Source: JACKJA01 sp050297015 (GTDB lineage: Bacteria; Pseudomonadota; Alphaproteobacteria; Micavibrionales; Micavibrionaceae). Taken from it: DNA of 64,000 nucleotides. Positions 17,204 through 25,724 of the stretch are shown here, one piece after another. The translations under genes were made by a program, and so were the position numbers. The notes beneath the pieces were generated by a model. It was not told where the DNA came from and made no database searches. It saw nothing but the letters and a program-made list of their open reading frames with translations. Location of the stretch: contig JBNKRZ010000020.1 in assembly GCA_050297015.1 (NCBI GenBank), positions 1 through 64,000 of the forward strand, in the 5' to 3' direction. Numbering within the stretch: the first letter of the stretch is position 1; the number at the start of each line of letters is the position of its first letter.

Positions 17204-17905
17204 TTATTGAGGAGCCAGCGTTGGCAATTTCTTTTGCTGTGCGAGCAAAATCGTAACACTGCGCGCCCGCTCCGCATTCATGGCCGCCAAAACGGGTGCC
17301 GACTTACGTTCCGACATCCGCGATAAAACGGACAACAATACATCAGTATCCAGCGTGTTAAAAATACGGGCTGCGTCTTTTGCTTTCATCCCCTCATAGA
17401 TTTTCACCAGACTGATAAGCTGCGCTTCTTCCTCATCCGACTGCTGTTTTAGAAGCGCCTTAATTTCGGTGCGAAGAATTTCAAGCTCCCGTAATTTTTG
17501 GTCTAGTTCACGCTCGGCAGCCGTCAAAAGTGCCTCCCTTTTCTCCAGCATGCCTTCACGTTTTTCCAACCCCTCCCGGCGGCGGGTCAAATCTTTGTAT
17601 AGCTCTTGCTGGATCCCCGAATAGGCAAAATCCGTATCAACAGGATCGGTCCATTTAATAACCTCTTCAGCGCCTTCGACACTATCACTTTCATCAAGAA
17701 CGATAGTGTTACCCTCGCCATCGTGATCTTCAGCGGCGACCTCAGCATCCGGAAGAACCGGCGGTTCAGCTTCAACCTCGTGCTGAGCATAAGCTACACC
17801 GCTATAACGCAAAACACTGACAAACTCTCCGACCCGTATGACAAAGGAAAACAAGGCCACGAGAACCAGTAACGGCAACAAACGTAAACGCTCATAAATC
17901 CTCAT
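17204..17905 (-). CDS. MotE-like protein (MgtE N-domain-type flagellar protein)
   Basis: This 233-residue protein has one N-terminal membrane/signal segment (about 9-27), an acidic region and a long coiled coil (about 95-160). It ends in an MgtE N-terminal-like helical domain with the typical LVKIYEGMKAKDAARIFNTL and DTDVLLSVLSRMSERKSAPV. Proteins of this plan are annotated as MotE in alphaproteobacteria, where MotE is reported to act as a chaperone for the periplasmic MotC. Its start overlaps the DUF6468-type gene by 4 bp, placing it in the fliL-fliM operon. Confidence 0.85.
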   Translation of the reverse strand: MRIYERLRLLPLLVLVALFSFVIRVGEFVSVLRYSGVAYAQHEVEAEPPVLPDAEVAAEDHDGEGNTIVLDESDSVEGAEEVIKWTDPVDTDFAYSGIQQELYKDLTRRREGLEKREGMLEKREALLTAAERELDQKLRELEILRTEIKALLKQQSDEEEAQLISLVKIYEGMKAKDAARIFNTLDTDVLLSVLSRMSERKSAPVLAAMNAERARSVTILLAQQKKLPTLAPQ

Positions 17906-18534
17906 GATCGCCCTCCCGCACCCGTTTTACGCTCCCCCCCTAGCAAAGCTTCATAGAGTTCACGCTCTGCCCGGCTGTGAAACGATTCCGCAAAAGCCGC
18001 CTCCTCTTCATCCTGCGCTTCATTATCCTGAGAATCGGAAAGCACCCCTGCCTCTCCGCGGTCAAATTCCGGATCGCGAATAGCAAAACCGGCGGCTTTT
18101 TTATCTGCCGCACGTGATTCATTGCGTTCAAAAACGGGCTTACGTTCAAAAGGTTTATCTGTCCGGCGCGGGAATTCTTCTTCCCCGTCATCTAACTCAT
18201 CAACGCTGTGCACGATACGGCCATTCCGCTCCGCCAGCTTTTCAAGCCGTCCCGCGAGAGAATCACCAGCCTCCCCCATAATCTGCAACTCCTCGGACAA
18301 GGCTCGCGCTTCATTCACAAGAGATTGCAACTCCGTCCCCGACTCTTTTGCCGTCCGGCGCAGCCCGGTGATCGCCCCTTCCGCCTGAACGATGCTGGAT
18401 GACAAATCCTGAAGCAATTTATCAAACTCTTTACGGCTATCGCGGAACGTTTTGAGATGCAGAGAAAGCCGCGCGGCAAAAAAGACCGTCGTCGCCAGCA
18501 AAACCAGAATCACAATATCTAAAATCAAACCCAT
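17902..18534 (-). CDS. DUF6468-type membrane protein of the fliM operon
   Basis: A 210-residue protein with one N-terminal membrane helix (about 3-24), a coiled coil (LKTFRDSRKEFDKLLQDLSS onward to about 105) and a charged, disordered C-terminal half. Proteins of this type sit next to fliM in many alphaproteobacteria and carry the DUF6468 label; their function is unknown. The 4 bp overlap with the MotE-like gene and the position directly after fliM argue for a motor-associated role. Confidence 0.82.
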   Translation of the reverse strand: MGLILDIVILVLLATTVFFAARLSLHLKTFRDSRKEFDKLLQDLSSSIVQAEGAITGLRRTAKESGTELQSLVNEARALSEELQIMGEAGDSLAGRLEKLAERNGRIVHSVDELDDGEEEFPRRTDKPFERKPVFERNESRAADKKAAGFAIRDPEFDRGEAGVLSDSQDNEAQDEEEAAFAESFHSRAERELYEALLGGERKTGAGGRS

Positions 18535-18560
18535 AGCCGTATTCCCCTAAAGTCCTTGCT

Positions 18561-19676
18561 TTAATCTTCTTCTTTATCCGGCGGAATGTACCGCTCGATA
18601 CGGACAGCAATGTGATCCTGCTTTTGCCCTACCGGCCCCTTAAACATCGGAAAGTGACCGCAGCGCAATTCCATCTCGTCTTCTATCCGCGTATTAAACA
18701 TTATTTGCGTCCCGACTTTCCAGTTCAGCATATCATACAAGGACACGGTTATCTCACCCAAGACAGCTTGCAACTGTACCTCCGTCCGGTACAGTTCCAA
18801 CGTCAAGTGGTTTTCCCAGATTGAGTCACGCCCGAATTTTTCCCCCATAAACATCTGGAGCAATAATTCCCGGATCGGTTCCAATGTCGCGTAAGGGATT
18901 AATATCTCGGCGCGGCCGCCGCGATCCCCCATATCAACCCGCAGCCGCGCGAGAACACAGGCATTCCCGCTTTGAGAAATCGTTGCAAAACGCGGATTGG
19001 TTTCCATACGGTCCAAAGAAAAACTCACCGGGGAAAGCGGATCAAACGCCGATGACAGGTCACTCAAAGCAACGCCAACCATCCGCTCAACCAGCTTGGT
19101 TTCAATCGTGGTATAGGGACGCCCCTCGACACGGATCGCCGGCGTTCCTTTCCGACCGCCAAGCAACACGTCCACCACAGAGTAGATTAGCGCGCTATCG
19201 ACCACGAGCAATCCATGATTATCCCATTCTTCGGCCTTAAACACAGACAGCATCGCCGGCAAGGGAATAGAGTTCATGTAATCGCCAAACCGCACGGTCG
19301 ACACCTGATCCAACGAAACTTCAACGTTATCGGAGGTCAAATTCCGCAATGATGTAGACATCAAACGCACAAGACGGTCGAACACAATATCGAGCATCGG
19401 CAGACGCTCATAATTGACCATCGCCGAGTTAATCAGCGCCATGATACCGGAAGCTTCTTCCCCCGAAGCCGCATCATCATCAAAACCTAAAAGGCTGTCG
19501 ATTTCGTCCTGATTGAGAATGCGCGTGCCGGTTTCTCCATCGCCGCCCTCTTCGGCATCGGATTCGGGAACAGCGTCATCAGTAACGCCGTCAGAAGATT
19601 CACCTTCGGCTGCAGAGGCTTCCCATTCCTCCATCATAGCCTTTTCTTCTGCGCTCATTTCTTCCGTTTCTGCCAT
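18561..19676 (-). CDS. fliM: flagellar motor switch protein FliM
   Basis: FliM is the middle C-ring protein and the target of CheY-P. The 371-residue protein has the CheY-binding motif QDEIDSLLGFDD at about 56-67, then the CheC-like middle domain (YERLPMLDIVFDRLVRLMST, starting about 88) and the C-terminal SpoA domain (VQLQAVLGEITVSLYDML). The first 50 residues are an acidic extension, whereas in most FliM proteins the CheY motif is at the extreme N terminus. It follows fliL and precedes the DUF6468-type gene. Confidence 0.96.
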   Translation of the reverse strand: MAETEEMSAEEKAMMEEWEASAAEGESSDGVTDDAVPESDAEEGGDGETGTRILNQDEIDSLLGFDDDAASGEEASGIMALINSAMVNYERLPMLDIVFDRLVRLMSTSLRNLTSDNVEVSLDQVSTVRFGDYMNSIPLPAMLSVFKAEEWDNHGLLVVDSALIYSVVDVLLGGRKGTPAIRVEGRPYTTIETKLVERMVGVALSDLSSAFDPLSPVSFSLDRMETNPRFATISQSGNACVLARLRVDMGDRGGRAEILIPYATLEPIRELLLQMFMGEKFGRDSIWENHLTLELYRTEVQLQAVLGEITVSLYDMLNWKVGTQIMFNTRIEDEMELRCGHFPMFKGPVGQKQDHIAVRIERYIPPDKEED

Positions 19677-19743
19677 TCTTTCTACCTTGTATCCGGTTCG
19701 ATTCAGGGGCCTTTTTATTTACAAAGCACAAACCGTACCAGTT

Positions 19744-20355
19744 TTACTGCACCAGGATTTCCTGGAACAGAACATCTTTAACCTCCGTGGGGTAAGCGGC
19801 CGCATTAACACGGGACAATAATTCCATCTGCAAACGGTAAATACCGGCCGATCCGCGTAAATCACGTACGTTTAGTTCCCTCAAATAAGTTTGAAATTGA
19901 TCGACAACACGCGGCATAACCGCCTCAACGGCGGCCTTATCCCCTTCAGTGGCTAACTCCAGCTGAACCGTCAGAGAAAGATAGCTCACTTTTGAGGTAT
20001 CACTATTGATATTGACGCGGATATTCGGGATTTCAAGAAAATAAACACCGGCTGCACTTGCGCCCCCGTGGCCGTCGCCATGCCCTCCACCATGAGATGA
20101 AGCAGCAGCATGAGAATCCCCGCCTTCCGCATCGGCATGCGCCGCATCACCCTTACCCAACAAACCGTCAAGCATACCGGTGAAATACAGACCGGCCCCC
20201 GCACCAATCAGCAAGAACAAGGGAACGACAACAAAAAGCACGATTTTCTTGGCGTTAATCCCGCCACCGCCTTCACCTTCTTCGCCGTCTTCATCACCTT
20301 CGGCGCGCTCATCGTCGGCATCCATATCGTCGCGTAAATCTTCTTCATCTGACAT
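19744..20355 (-). CDS. fliL: flagellar basal-body protein FliL
   Basis: FliL is a single-pass membrane protein that surrounds the stator and strengthens motor output. The 203-residue protein has an acidic N terminus (about 1-34), one membrane helix (about 37-60), a His/Gly/Ala-rich linker (SHAAASSHGGGHGDGHGG) and a periplasmic domain with YFLEIPNIRVNINSD and the closing DVLFQEILVQ. The His-rich linker is unusual and may bind metal. It is the first gene of the fliL-fliM-DUF6468-motE unit. Confidence 0.93.
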   Translation of the reverse strand: MSDEEDLRDDMDADDERAEGDEDGEEGEGGGGINAKKIVLFVVVPLFLLIGAGAGLYFTGMLDGLLGKGDAAHADAEGGDSHAAASSHGGGHGDGHGGASAAGVYFLEIPNIRVNINSDTSKVSYLSLTVQLELATEGDKAAVEAVMPRVVDQFQTYLRELNVRDLRGSAGIYRLQMELLSRVNAAAYPTEVKDVLFQEILVQ

Positions 20356-20740
20356 CTGTTTTTCTCCCGATTATCCTTATCCGAGATCTCTGAAGCTTCA
20401 TCTTAGCACAAAGCCCAGCTTATCCCGTTAATTTTATGAACAATGTGGAAAAAATGCGTGCGATTGTTTTAATTTTCATACACTTATCCCCATTTTCCTC
20501 CCCCTTAAGCGGCACACATTGAAGAGGCACACGGCGCACACACCAAGGCATTTTTTGCCGCCCGCCCCTTTCGCACTGCTTCATTTTTGCCTGAGCGAAT
20601 CGGACGGGGCAAACAGATGCCTGGCAACATATTGATATAAAACGATTTTCAAATCTGGCACAGGCAATGCATTGTATTCCAGCGGCGGAAACCATTTTGG
20701 CTTTCGCCCTTGGGTACAACAAAACCGTTTGGATAAAACC
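20356..20740. other. intergenic region between fliL and flgF
   Basis: A 385 bp divergent gap. The flgF side holds a sigma-54 promoter at 20656-20671. I found no -24/-12 element pointing towards fliL. Near 20548-20560 there is a small GGCA-TTTTT-TGCC hairpin of unknown meaning. No other gene is visible. Confidence 0.6.
20656..20671 (+). promoter_or_regulatory. sigma-54 promoter of flgF-flgG-flgA-flgH
   Basis: TGGCACAGGCAATGCA: a perfect -24 TGGCAC and a -12 GC at the correct 12-base phasing, with the T before TGCA replaced by A. It lies about 70 bp upstream of the flgF ATG, in the right orientation. Confidence 0.82.
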
Positions 20741-21475
20741 ATGGAAAACAGTATTTACGTCGGACTATCGCGCCAGGTCGCTCTCAAGGCTCAAATGGAC
20801 GCCATCGCCAACAATGTGGCGAATATGTCCACGCCGGGCTACCGCGCGCAAAATGTCGTCTTCACCGAATATATCGAAGACCCGCGGAACAACCCCACGG
20901 ATCCCCTGTCTATGGTTCTGGATTACGGACAGTTCCAAACCACGACCCCCGGCCCGATGCGCCAAACGGGCGGACAGCTTGATGTCGCACTATCCGGCCC
21001 CGGTTATCTGGGCGTACAAACAGCTTCCGGGGAAACGATGTACACCCGCGCAGGGAATTTCCAAATTAACGAACTCGGTGAGCTTATCACAGGCTCCGGC
21101 CATAAAGTCGCCAGCACCGGCGGCGGCAATATCGTCATTCCCGCCGACGCCACGGAAATCAAGATTACGAAAGATGGTTCGATCTCCAGTGACAGAGGCG
21201 AGATCGGCCAGCTTATGGTCGTCGAATTTGAAAACCTGCAAGACCTTGAAGCCACCGGAAATGGTCTGTACAGGGCTAACCCGGACAGCCCCCCTACCCC
21301 GGCCACAAAAACAACCGTGGCACAGGGCATGATTGAAGATTCAAACGTCACACCGGTTTTGGAAATGAGCCGCATGATCGACGTTCACCGGGCCTATGAA
21401 CAAACCATACGTATGCTTCAGGCGGAACATGACCGGCAACGAAACATGATTCAGAAACTATCGAAAGCGAACTAA
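20741..21475 (+). CDS. flgF: flagellar rod protein FlgF
   Basis: FlgF is a rod subunit between the proximal rod and FlgG. The 244-residue protein begins MENSIYVGLSRQVALKAQMD and continues with the rod/hook motif ANNVANMSTPGYRAQN. It ends in the conserved C-terminal coiled segment (EMSRMIDVHRAYEQTIRMLQ). I chose the ATG at 20741; an upstream in-frame start would add 23 residues unlike FlgF and overlap the promoter. flgG follows after 60 bp. Confidence 0.96.
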   Translation: MENSIYVGLSRQVALKAQMDAIANNVANMSTPGYRAQNVVFTEYIEDPRNNPTDPLSMVLDYGQFQTTTPGPMRQTGGQLDVALSGPGYLGVQTASGETMYTRAGNFQINELGELITGSGHKVASTGGGNIVIPADATEIKITKDGSISSDRGEIGQLMVVEFENLQDLEATGNGLYRANPDSPPTPATKTTVAQGMIEDSNVTPVLEMSRMIDVHRAYEQTIRMLQAEHDRQRNMIQKLSKAN

Positions 21476-21535
21476 AAATTCTCCCCCTTTAAAACAAGGG
21501 GGCGAAAAAAGATTTGAAAGTAAGGAGTTAAAACA

Positions 21536-22321
21536 ATGCGTTCTTTAGATATTGGTGCGACGGGCATGCTGGCCCAGCAAATGAACATTGATGTGATTTC
21601 CAACAACATCGCCAACATGACCACGACGGGCCATAAACGCCAGCGCGTAGACTTCAAAGATCTGATCTACCAGAACCTAAACCGCCCAGGATCACAATCC
21701 TCGGATGTCGGCACGGTTTTACCTTCGGGCTTACAACTGGGCTTGGGGGTGCGTGTTAGCTCCGTCTACCGCATTCACGAACAAGGCACACTGCAAATGA
21801 CCGAAAACCCGCTGGATTTAGCCCTGACAGGGGATGGTTTCTTTCAGGTAACCCTGCCGAACGGTGATACGTCTTACACGCGCTCCGGGGTTTTCCAAAC
21901 CAACCAGAACGGTGAAATCGTAACATCGCAAGGCTATCTTTTAGAGCCAAGCATCGTTATACCGGACAACGCCCTTTCCGTTGAAATCAATGAAAGCGGT
22001 GAGGTTCTGGCGCAGATCAGCGGGCAAACAGCAAGCCAAAATCTGGGACAGATCAATCTCGCCTCTTTTGTAAACCCAGCCGGTCTGGAAGCCATCGGAG
22101 ATAACTTGTTCCTTGAAACGGAAGGCTCCGGCGCCCCCGTCGTGGGCACACCGGGAACAGACAACCTTGCCAAAATTCGTCAAGGCGCCGTTGAAAATTC
22201 CAACGTCAACGTCGTCGAAGAAATCACACAGCTCATCACCGCACAACGCGCCTACGAGATGAACTCCAACGTCATCACAACCAGCGATGAAATGCTGCAA
22301 ACCGTAACACAGCTGCGTTAA
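21536..22321 (+). CDS. flgG: distal rod protein FlgG
   Basis: FlgG forms the distal rod through the P and L rings. The 261-residue length is typical. It has MRSLDIGATGMLAQQMNIDV at the start, SNNIANMTTTGHKRQRVDFK, and the closing EEITQLITAQRAYEMNSNVI. A strong ribosome-binding site (AAGGAG) lies upstream. It is the second gene of the flgF-flgG-flgA-flgH operon. Confidence 0.97.
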   Translation: MRSLDIGATGMLAQQMNIDVISNNIANMTTTGHKRQRVDFKDLIYQNLNRPGSQSSDVGTVLPSGLQLGLGVRVSSVYRIHEQGTLQMTENPLDLALTGDGFFQVTLPNGDTSYTRSGVFQTNQNGEIVTSQGYLLEPSIVIPDNALSVEINESGEVLAQISGQTASQNLGQINLASFVNPAGLEAIGDNLFLETEGSGAPVVGTPGTDNLAKIRQGAVENSNVNVVEEITQLITAQRAYEMNSNVITTSDEMLQTVTQLR

Positions 22322-22369
22322 TGAGAGCTTTGATAAAGAACAGGAACCGTAATTTAAGGAGAGAACAAA

Positions 22370-23350
22370 ATGTATGAGATAACCATCCCTAAAATGATTG
22401 ACTTAACAATACGCTTCGTTGTCCTCGTCCTTTCGCTAACACTCGGCATGGTGTTCCTGTTCGCCGGCGCACGCACGGCTCTGGCGGCAAACCTCCGCTC
22501 TGTCACAACGATCAGCGGCAGCGTCTTGACCGTCGGCGATCTTTTTAACGGACTGGATGCCGGAAAAGCCTCATACGTTCTCGGCCCGGCCCCCCGCCCC
22601 GGTCAGGATATGGTACTGGATGCCCGCACATTAATGCGCGTTGCCTCAGCTCTTGATCTGCCGTGGCAACCACAAAGCAGTGCGGATCAAGTCATTATCC
22701 GCCGTGCAGCCACGCTCATCTCGACCGCCATGATTACGGACGAGCTAAAAAAAGCCGCTCAGGAAAAAGGTGTCAGTGGCGCGTTCACCCTTAGCTTCAA
22801 CGGAAACCCTGCACCGGAGATGATCCTGCCGGGGGAAACAACACCGCAATTTGAAATCGCAAACCTGAATATAGACCACAGCAGTGGCCGTTTCACAGCA
22901 TCTCTGGCCGCGCCCTCGCAAGAAAACCCCGTGGATGAGACAACAGTATACGGCCAAATCCAGAAAGTCGTGCGCGTTCCCGTTCTGAGAGCGCCTCTCA
23001 AAAATGGCGATATCATAGGCAACACAGACATTAACTGGATTGAAATGGGTGAAAACACCATCCAGCACGACATTATCCTGAGCAAAGACGAGCTTATCGG
23101 GATGACCCCGCGCCGCATGGCCAAAAGCGGCAAACCCCTACGCAGCAATGAACTGGCTCCCCCTGAGTTGGTCGGGCGCGGCGATATGATTACGATCCTG
23201 TATGAAGACGGCCCTCTGGCCTTGAGCGCCAAAGGCAAAGCCCTGCAACCCGGTGGTAAAGGCGATTTGATCCGCATCGTCAACATCGCCAGCAACCGCA
23301 GTATACAGGGGATAATCTCCGGCGATCACGAAGTCGTGGTCACACCATAA
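22370..23350 (+). CDS. flgA: P-ring assembly chaperone FlgA
   Basis: FlgA is a periplasmic chaperone for P-ring formation by FlgI. The 326-residue protein has a long N-terminal signal region (hydrophobic about 14-40) and a C-terminal SAF/beta-clip domain. Features of that domain are VVRVPVLRAPLKNGDIIGNT, the DELIGMTPRRMAKSGKPLRS segment and an ending near VNIASNRSIQGIISGDHEVV. The ribosome-binding site AAGGAG lies 9 bases before the ATG. flgH follows. Confidence 0.93.
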   Translation: MYEITIPKMIDLTIRFVVLVLSLTLGMVFLFAGARTALAANLRSVTTISGSVLTVGDLFNGLDAGKASYVLGPAPRPGQDMVLDARTLMRVASALDLPWQPQSSADQVIIRRAATLISTAMITDELKKAAQEKGVSGAFTLSFNGNPAPEMILPGETTPQFEIANLNIDHSSGRFTASLAAPSQENPVDETTVYGQIQKVVRVPVLRAPLKNGDIIGNTDINWIEMGENTIQHDIILSKDELIGMTPRRMAKSGKPLRSNELAPPELVGRGDMITILYEDGPLALSAKGKALQPGGKGDLIRIVNIASNRSIQGIISGDHEVVVTP

Positions 23351-23375
23351 GATTTTGAAAAAGGAATTGGGTATC

Positions 23376-24131
23376 ATGAATAACGTAAAAACATACAAAA
23401 GCACCCTTCTGGCACTCATTGCCGTCAGCAGCCTCACAGCTTGCGGATCGGTTGACCGCTTGGCTAATGTCGGCAAAGCGCCGGAAATGAGCGTCATCGA
23501 AAACCCGCAACTGGCGGAGGATTACAAACCCGTCAGCATGCCGATGCCCGCCCCGCAGGAAGTTAAAAAACAGCCCAATTCCCTATGGGCGTCAAACCGC
23601 AAAAACTTCTTTGAAGACCAGCGCGCCGGGGATGTCGGCGATATCCTGACGGTCATGATCGACATCAAAGACGATGCCGCACTGGCCAACGCCTCGGAAC
23701 GCAAGCGCGCCAGCAGTGAAAGCGCCGGAATGGACGATTTCCTCGGCCTGGAAAGCTCTCTGGCGAGCGTCCTGCCTGAGGCCATCACCCCGGCAACGCT
23801 TGTAGGAACAGACTCAGACTCCGCCCATAAAGGCGAAGGCACCGTTGCGCGCGAAGAAGAAATCAATATCCGTCTGGCCGCTATCGTCACGCAAGTTCTG
23901 CCCAACGGCAACCTTGTCATCCACGGCCAGCAGGAAGCCCGCGTCAATTTTGAAAAGCGCATCATCCGGGTTGACGGCGTTATCCGCCCGGAAGATATCT
24001 CCATCGACAACACAATCAGCCACGATCAAATCGCGGAAGCTCGCATTGCCTACGGCGGCGAAGGACAGATCACAGATGTCCAGCAACCGCGCTACGGCCA
24101 ACAGGTCTACGACATCATTTTCCCGTTCTAG
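23376..24131 (+). CDS. flgH: L-ring lipoprotein FlgH
   Basis: FlgH builds the outer-membrane L ring. The 251-residue protein has a lipoprotein signal peptide ending in the lipobox LTAC (Cys about 20). The family segments SLWASNRKNFFEDQRAGDVG, DILTVMI and the C-terminal VDGVIRPEDISIDNTISHDQ are present. I chose the ATG at 23376, preceded by AAGGA; a TTG at 23355 would add seven residues. It ends the flgF operon and is followed by a repeat-rich gap. Confidence 0.96.
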   Translation: MNNVKTYKSTLLALIAVSSLTACGSVDRLANVGKAPEMSVIENPQLAEDYKPVSMPMPAPQEVKKQPNSLWASNRKNFFEDQRAGDVGDILTVMIDIKDDAALANASERKRASSESAGMDDFLGLESSLASVLPEAITPATLVGTDSDSAHKGEGTVAREEEINIRLAAIVTQVLPNGNLVIHGQQEARVNFEKRIIRVDGVIRPEDISIDNTISHDQIAEARIAYGGEGQITDVQQPRYGQQVYDIIFPF

Positions 24132-24251
24132 ACACTGTAGTCACGTGTTATGTTCGCCTTTTAAGGGGGCACCATCTATTCCCTCCCCCCCTTTCTCCCC
24201 AGCGCTGGATCTCCCCCCTTCCTCCCCAGTGCCGGATTATGTAAAATAGAT

Positions 24252-24290
24252 AGTGTGTAGTGCAAGGGATATATTCGTGCACCACACACT
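24252..24290. repeat. 13-bp stem hairpin
   Basis: AGTGTGTAGTGCA pairs with TGCACCACACACT around a 13-base loop, with one non-Watson-Crick position. No T tract follows, so it is not an ordinary terminator. It directly precedes the family-A palindrome. Confidence 0.8.
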
Positions 24291-24406
24291 CCCCCTATAA
24301 TCCCCCGAATCTGCGGCAGCGGATTATAGGGGGATCCATACGATTTAACGGATAGGCACCATGGATTCCCTTAGAATTTCGCTAACGCAAAATTCAGGGA
24401 ATGACG
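24291..24406. repeat. family-A palindromic intergenic repeat, copy 1
   Basis: The stem CCCCCTATAATCC / GGATTATAGGGGG is followed by GGATCCATACGATTTAACGG, then ATGGATTCCCTTAGAATTTC and an AAATTCAGGGAATGACG end. Copies with the same two-hairpin plan are at 44549-44658 and 60187-60292. Copies 1 and 2 share a long nearly identical core. Confidence 0.88.
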
Positions 24407-24423
24407 AGAGATAGGGAGCCATA

Positions 24424-24490
24424 GTTCTGGATTGCCGCGCTGCTTTATTAAAGAAATGTCCCACGCGCTGGCACGCTTCGGGCACATAAT
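24424..24490. repeat. family-B/D repeat fragment
   Basis: TTCTGGATTGCCGCG matches the middle of the family-B palindromes, followed by TTTATTAAAGAAATGTCCCA and CGCTTCGGG. The same order (TGGATTGCCGCG, then TTTAAAGAAGTGTCCCACG, then CTTCGGGAC) occurs inside the family-B copy at 61180-61307. This copy lacks the GTCATTGCGAG ends and is a partial element. Confidence 0.75.
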
Positions 24491-24566
24491 GTCCGAAAGC
24501 TAAAATTAAAAGACTATACGTGAGGCGCGAAGTAACGATGTAGAAAAGTAAATGGGAATGGCTATA

Positions 24567-25001
24567 TCACTCATCCCGGTGAGTTTTTTCCATCTTTTCG
24601 TGACGTTCCTGTGCATCGAGGCTAAGCGTCGCAACAGGGCGTGCATCCAAACGGGCCGCGCCAATCGGCTCCCCCGTTTCTTCACAATAGCCGTATTCCC
24701 CTTCATCAAGGCGTTCCAAAGCGCTATTAATTTTGGAAATCAGCTTACGTTCCCGGTCGCGGGTCCGCAGTTCCAAAGCATGGTCCGTTTCTGCGGAAGC
24801 ACGGTCGGCAAGGTCGGGCTTTTGCAATTCCGTTCCTTGCAGCGTGTTCTGGATCGTTTCAGACGATTCACGCAACAATTCCTCCCGCCAGGCGATAAGT
24901 TTCTGCCGGAAATATTCCAGCATCACGGGGTTCATGTAGTCCCCTTTATCATCGGTAGGGTTATAATCCTGAGGTACAATTACACTGTTTTCAGAAGGCA
25001 T
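24567..25001 (-). CDS. dksA: RNA polymerase-binding transcription factor DksA
   Basis: DksA binds the RNA polymerase secondary channel and works with ppGpp. The 144-residue protein has the coiled-coil region (MLEYFRQKLIAWREELLRES) and the C-terminal globular fold with YGYCEETGEPIG and ARLDARPVATLSLDAQERHE. Only one of the four zinc-ligand cysteines remains, as in other alphaproteobacterial DksA proteins, so a zinc finger is unlikely. I use the ATG at 25001; the in-frame extension to 25070 lacks family similarity. It lies between flgH and fliX, a neighbourhood also known in Caulobacter. Confidence 0.93.
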   Translation of the reverse strand: MPSENSVIVPQDYNPTDDKGDYMNPVMLEYFRQKLIAWREELLRESSETIQNTLQGTELQKPDLADRASAETDHALELRTRDRERKLISKINSALERLDEGEYGYCEETGEPIGAARLDARPVATLSLDAQERHEKMEKTHRDE

Positions 25002-25089
25002 GGCTCTATGATTCCTTATATCATTACCAACAAAATAGCCGGGCGAATATAAGGAGTTCTGTCTCGGCACGCAAGATAGAATCGATCAA

Positions 25090-25533
25090 TTAAATTGCGT
25101 TATCCAGCGCTTTTCTTGCCTTGGCAATTTCAATCTGCGCCCGCAAATCAATTTCATCGAGGACCGCCGTCAGCTGCGGATCGGAAATTTTTTCGCGATG
25201 AGACGCCACAGTATCGGCAACATTGATAACATCGCCCAACGTCAAAGTCCCACCCAGCAAAGCCCCCCTTATATTATCCAAAGCCGCCAAAAGATTGTCG
25301 GCCCGCCCGCGCATACGCCCGCGGCTAGCCCGCTCAGTGGGATCTTCCGCCCCCTGCACAGCCAGCAAAGCATCAATATGATTTACAGATTGCGCCGCCA
25401 CCGCGCCGGAGGATTTCTCAGCCCCCGCCGCCGCCATCAAATCATGGAAACGTGCGGCATCGGCGCTGGATGTTTTCTTCGCACCGCTACTTTTCTTTGT
25501 TGATTCGGGTCCTTTGGGGCCTTCGACTTTCAT
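25090..25533 (-). CDS. fliX: flagellar assembly regulator FliX
   Basis: FliX couples assembly of early flagellar structures to FlbD activity in Caulobacter. The 147-residue protein starts MKVEGPKGP, has an Ala/Ser-rich basic N-terminal part and a conserved C-terminal domain: AALDNIRGALLGGTLTLGDV, then VLDEIDLRAQIEIAKARKAL. I use the ATG at 25533. It is divergent from flgI, as in Caulobacter. Its partner FlbD is encoded at 43141. Confidence 0.93.
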   Translation of the reverse strand: MKVEGPKGPESTKKSSGAKKTSSADAARFHDLMAAAGAEKSSGAVAAQSVNHIDALLAVQGAEDPTERASRGRMRGRADNLLAALDNIRGALLGGTLTLGDVINVADTVASHREKISDPQLTAVLDEIDLRAQIEIAKARKALDNAI

Positions 25534-25724
25534 GGCTGACGCCTCCCTTTTCTGAGCCGTAAGTATCCCTCTCCCGGTCATAATGGTCAAGACAGGAAAA
25601 AATTTCCCCCTCATCCCAAAGCCTCGTCGGCATAGAAGCATAAACTTGCCTACTGGCAAGGAACCATCCTCAATCAAAATAGCTAACCCCCTGCAACAAA
25701 ACAACTATCCAGCCCCACAGAACT

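Larger units (their letters stand above)
24128..24560. repeat. bipartite intergenic repeat, interrupted copy
   Basis: The left half is 24128-24152 and the right half 24517-24560. Between them lie a C-rich duplication, a hairpin, the family-A palindrome and a family-B/D fragment. The continuous copy at 56854-56923 shows the likely ancestral form. Confidence 0.72.
24132..24566. other. repeat-filled intergenic region between flgH and dksA
   Basis: A 435 bp gap between two convergent genes, made almost entirely of repeats. In order: a bipartite-repeat left half (24128-24152), a C-rich near-duplication of about 28 bp (24183-24237), a 15-base match to the sequence after the CCTCA array (24232-24246), a hairpin (24252-24290), a family-A palindrome (24291-24406), a family-B/D fragment (24424-24490) and the bipartite-repeat right half (24517-24560). 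No gene is visible. Confidence 0.8.

Noticed and set aside
24291..24406. CRISPR array
   Set aside because: The palindromic repeats are scattered single copies without regular spacers.
24132..24566. Insertion sequence between flgH and dksA
   Set aside because: No transposase frame or target duplication is visible; the region is made of short repeats only.
25630..25700. Sigma-54 promoter for fliX
   Set aside because: The closest minus-strand match has GG and GC only 11 bases apart, the wrong phase for RpoN.
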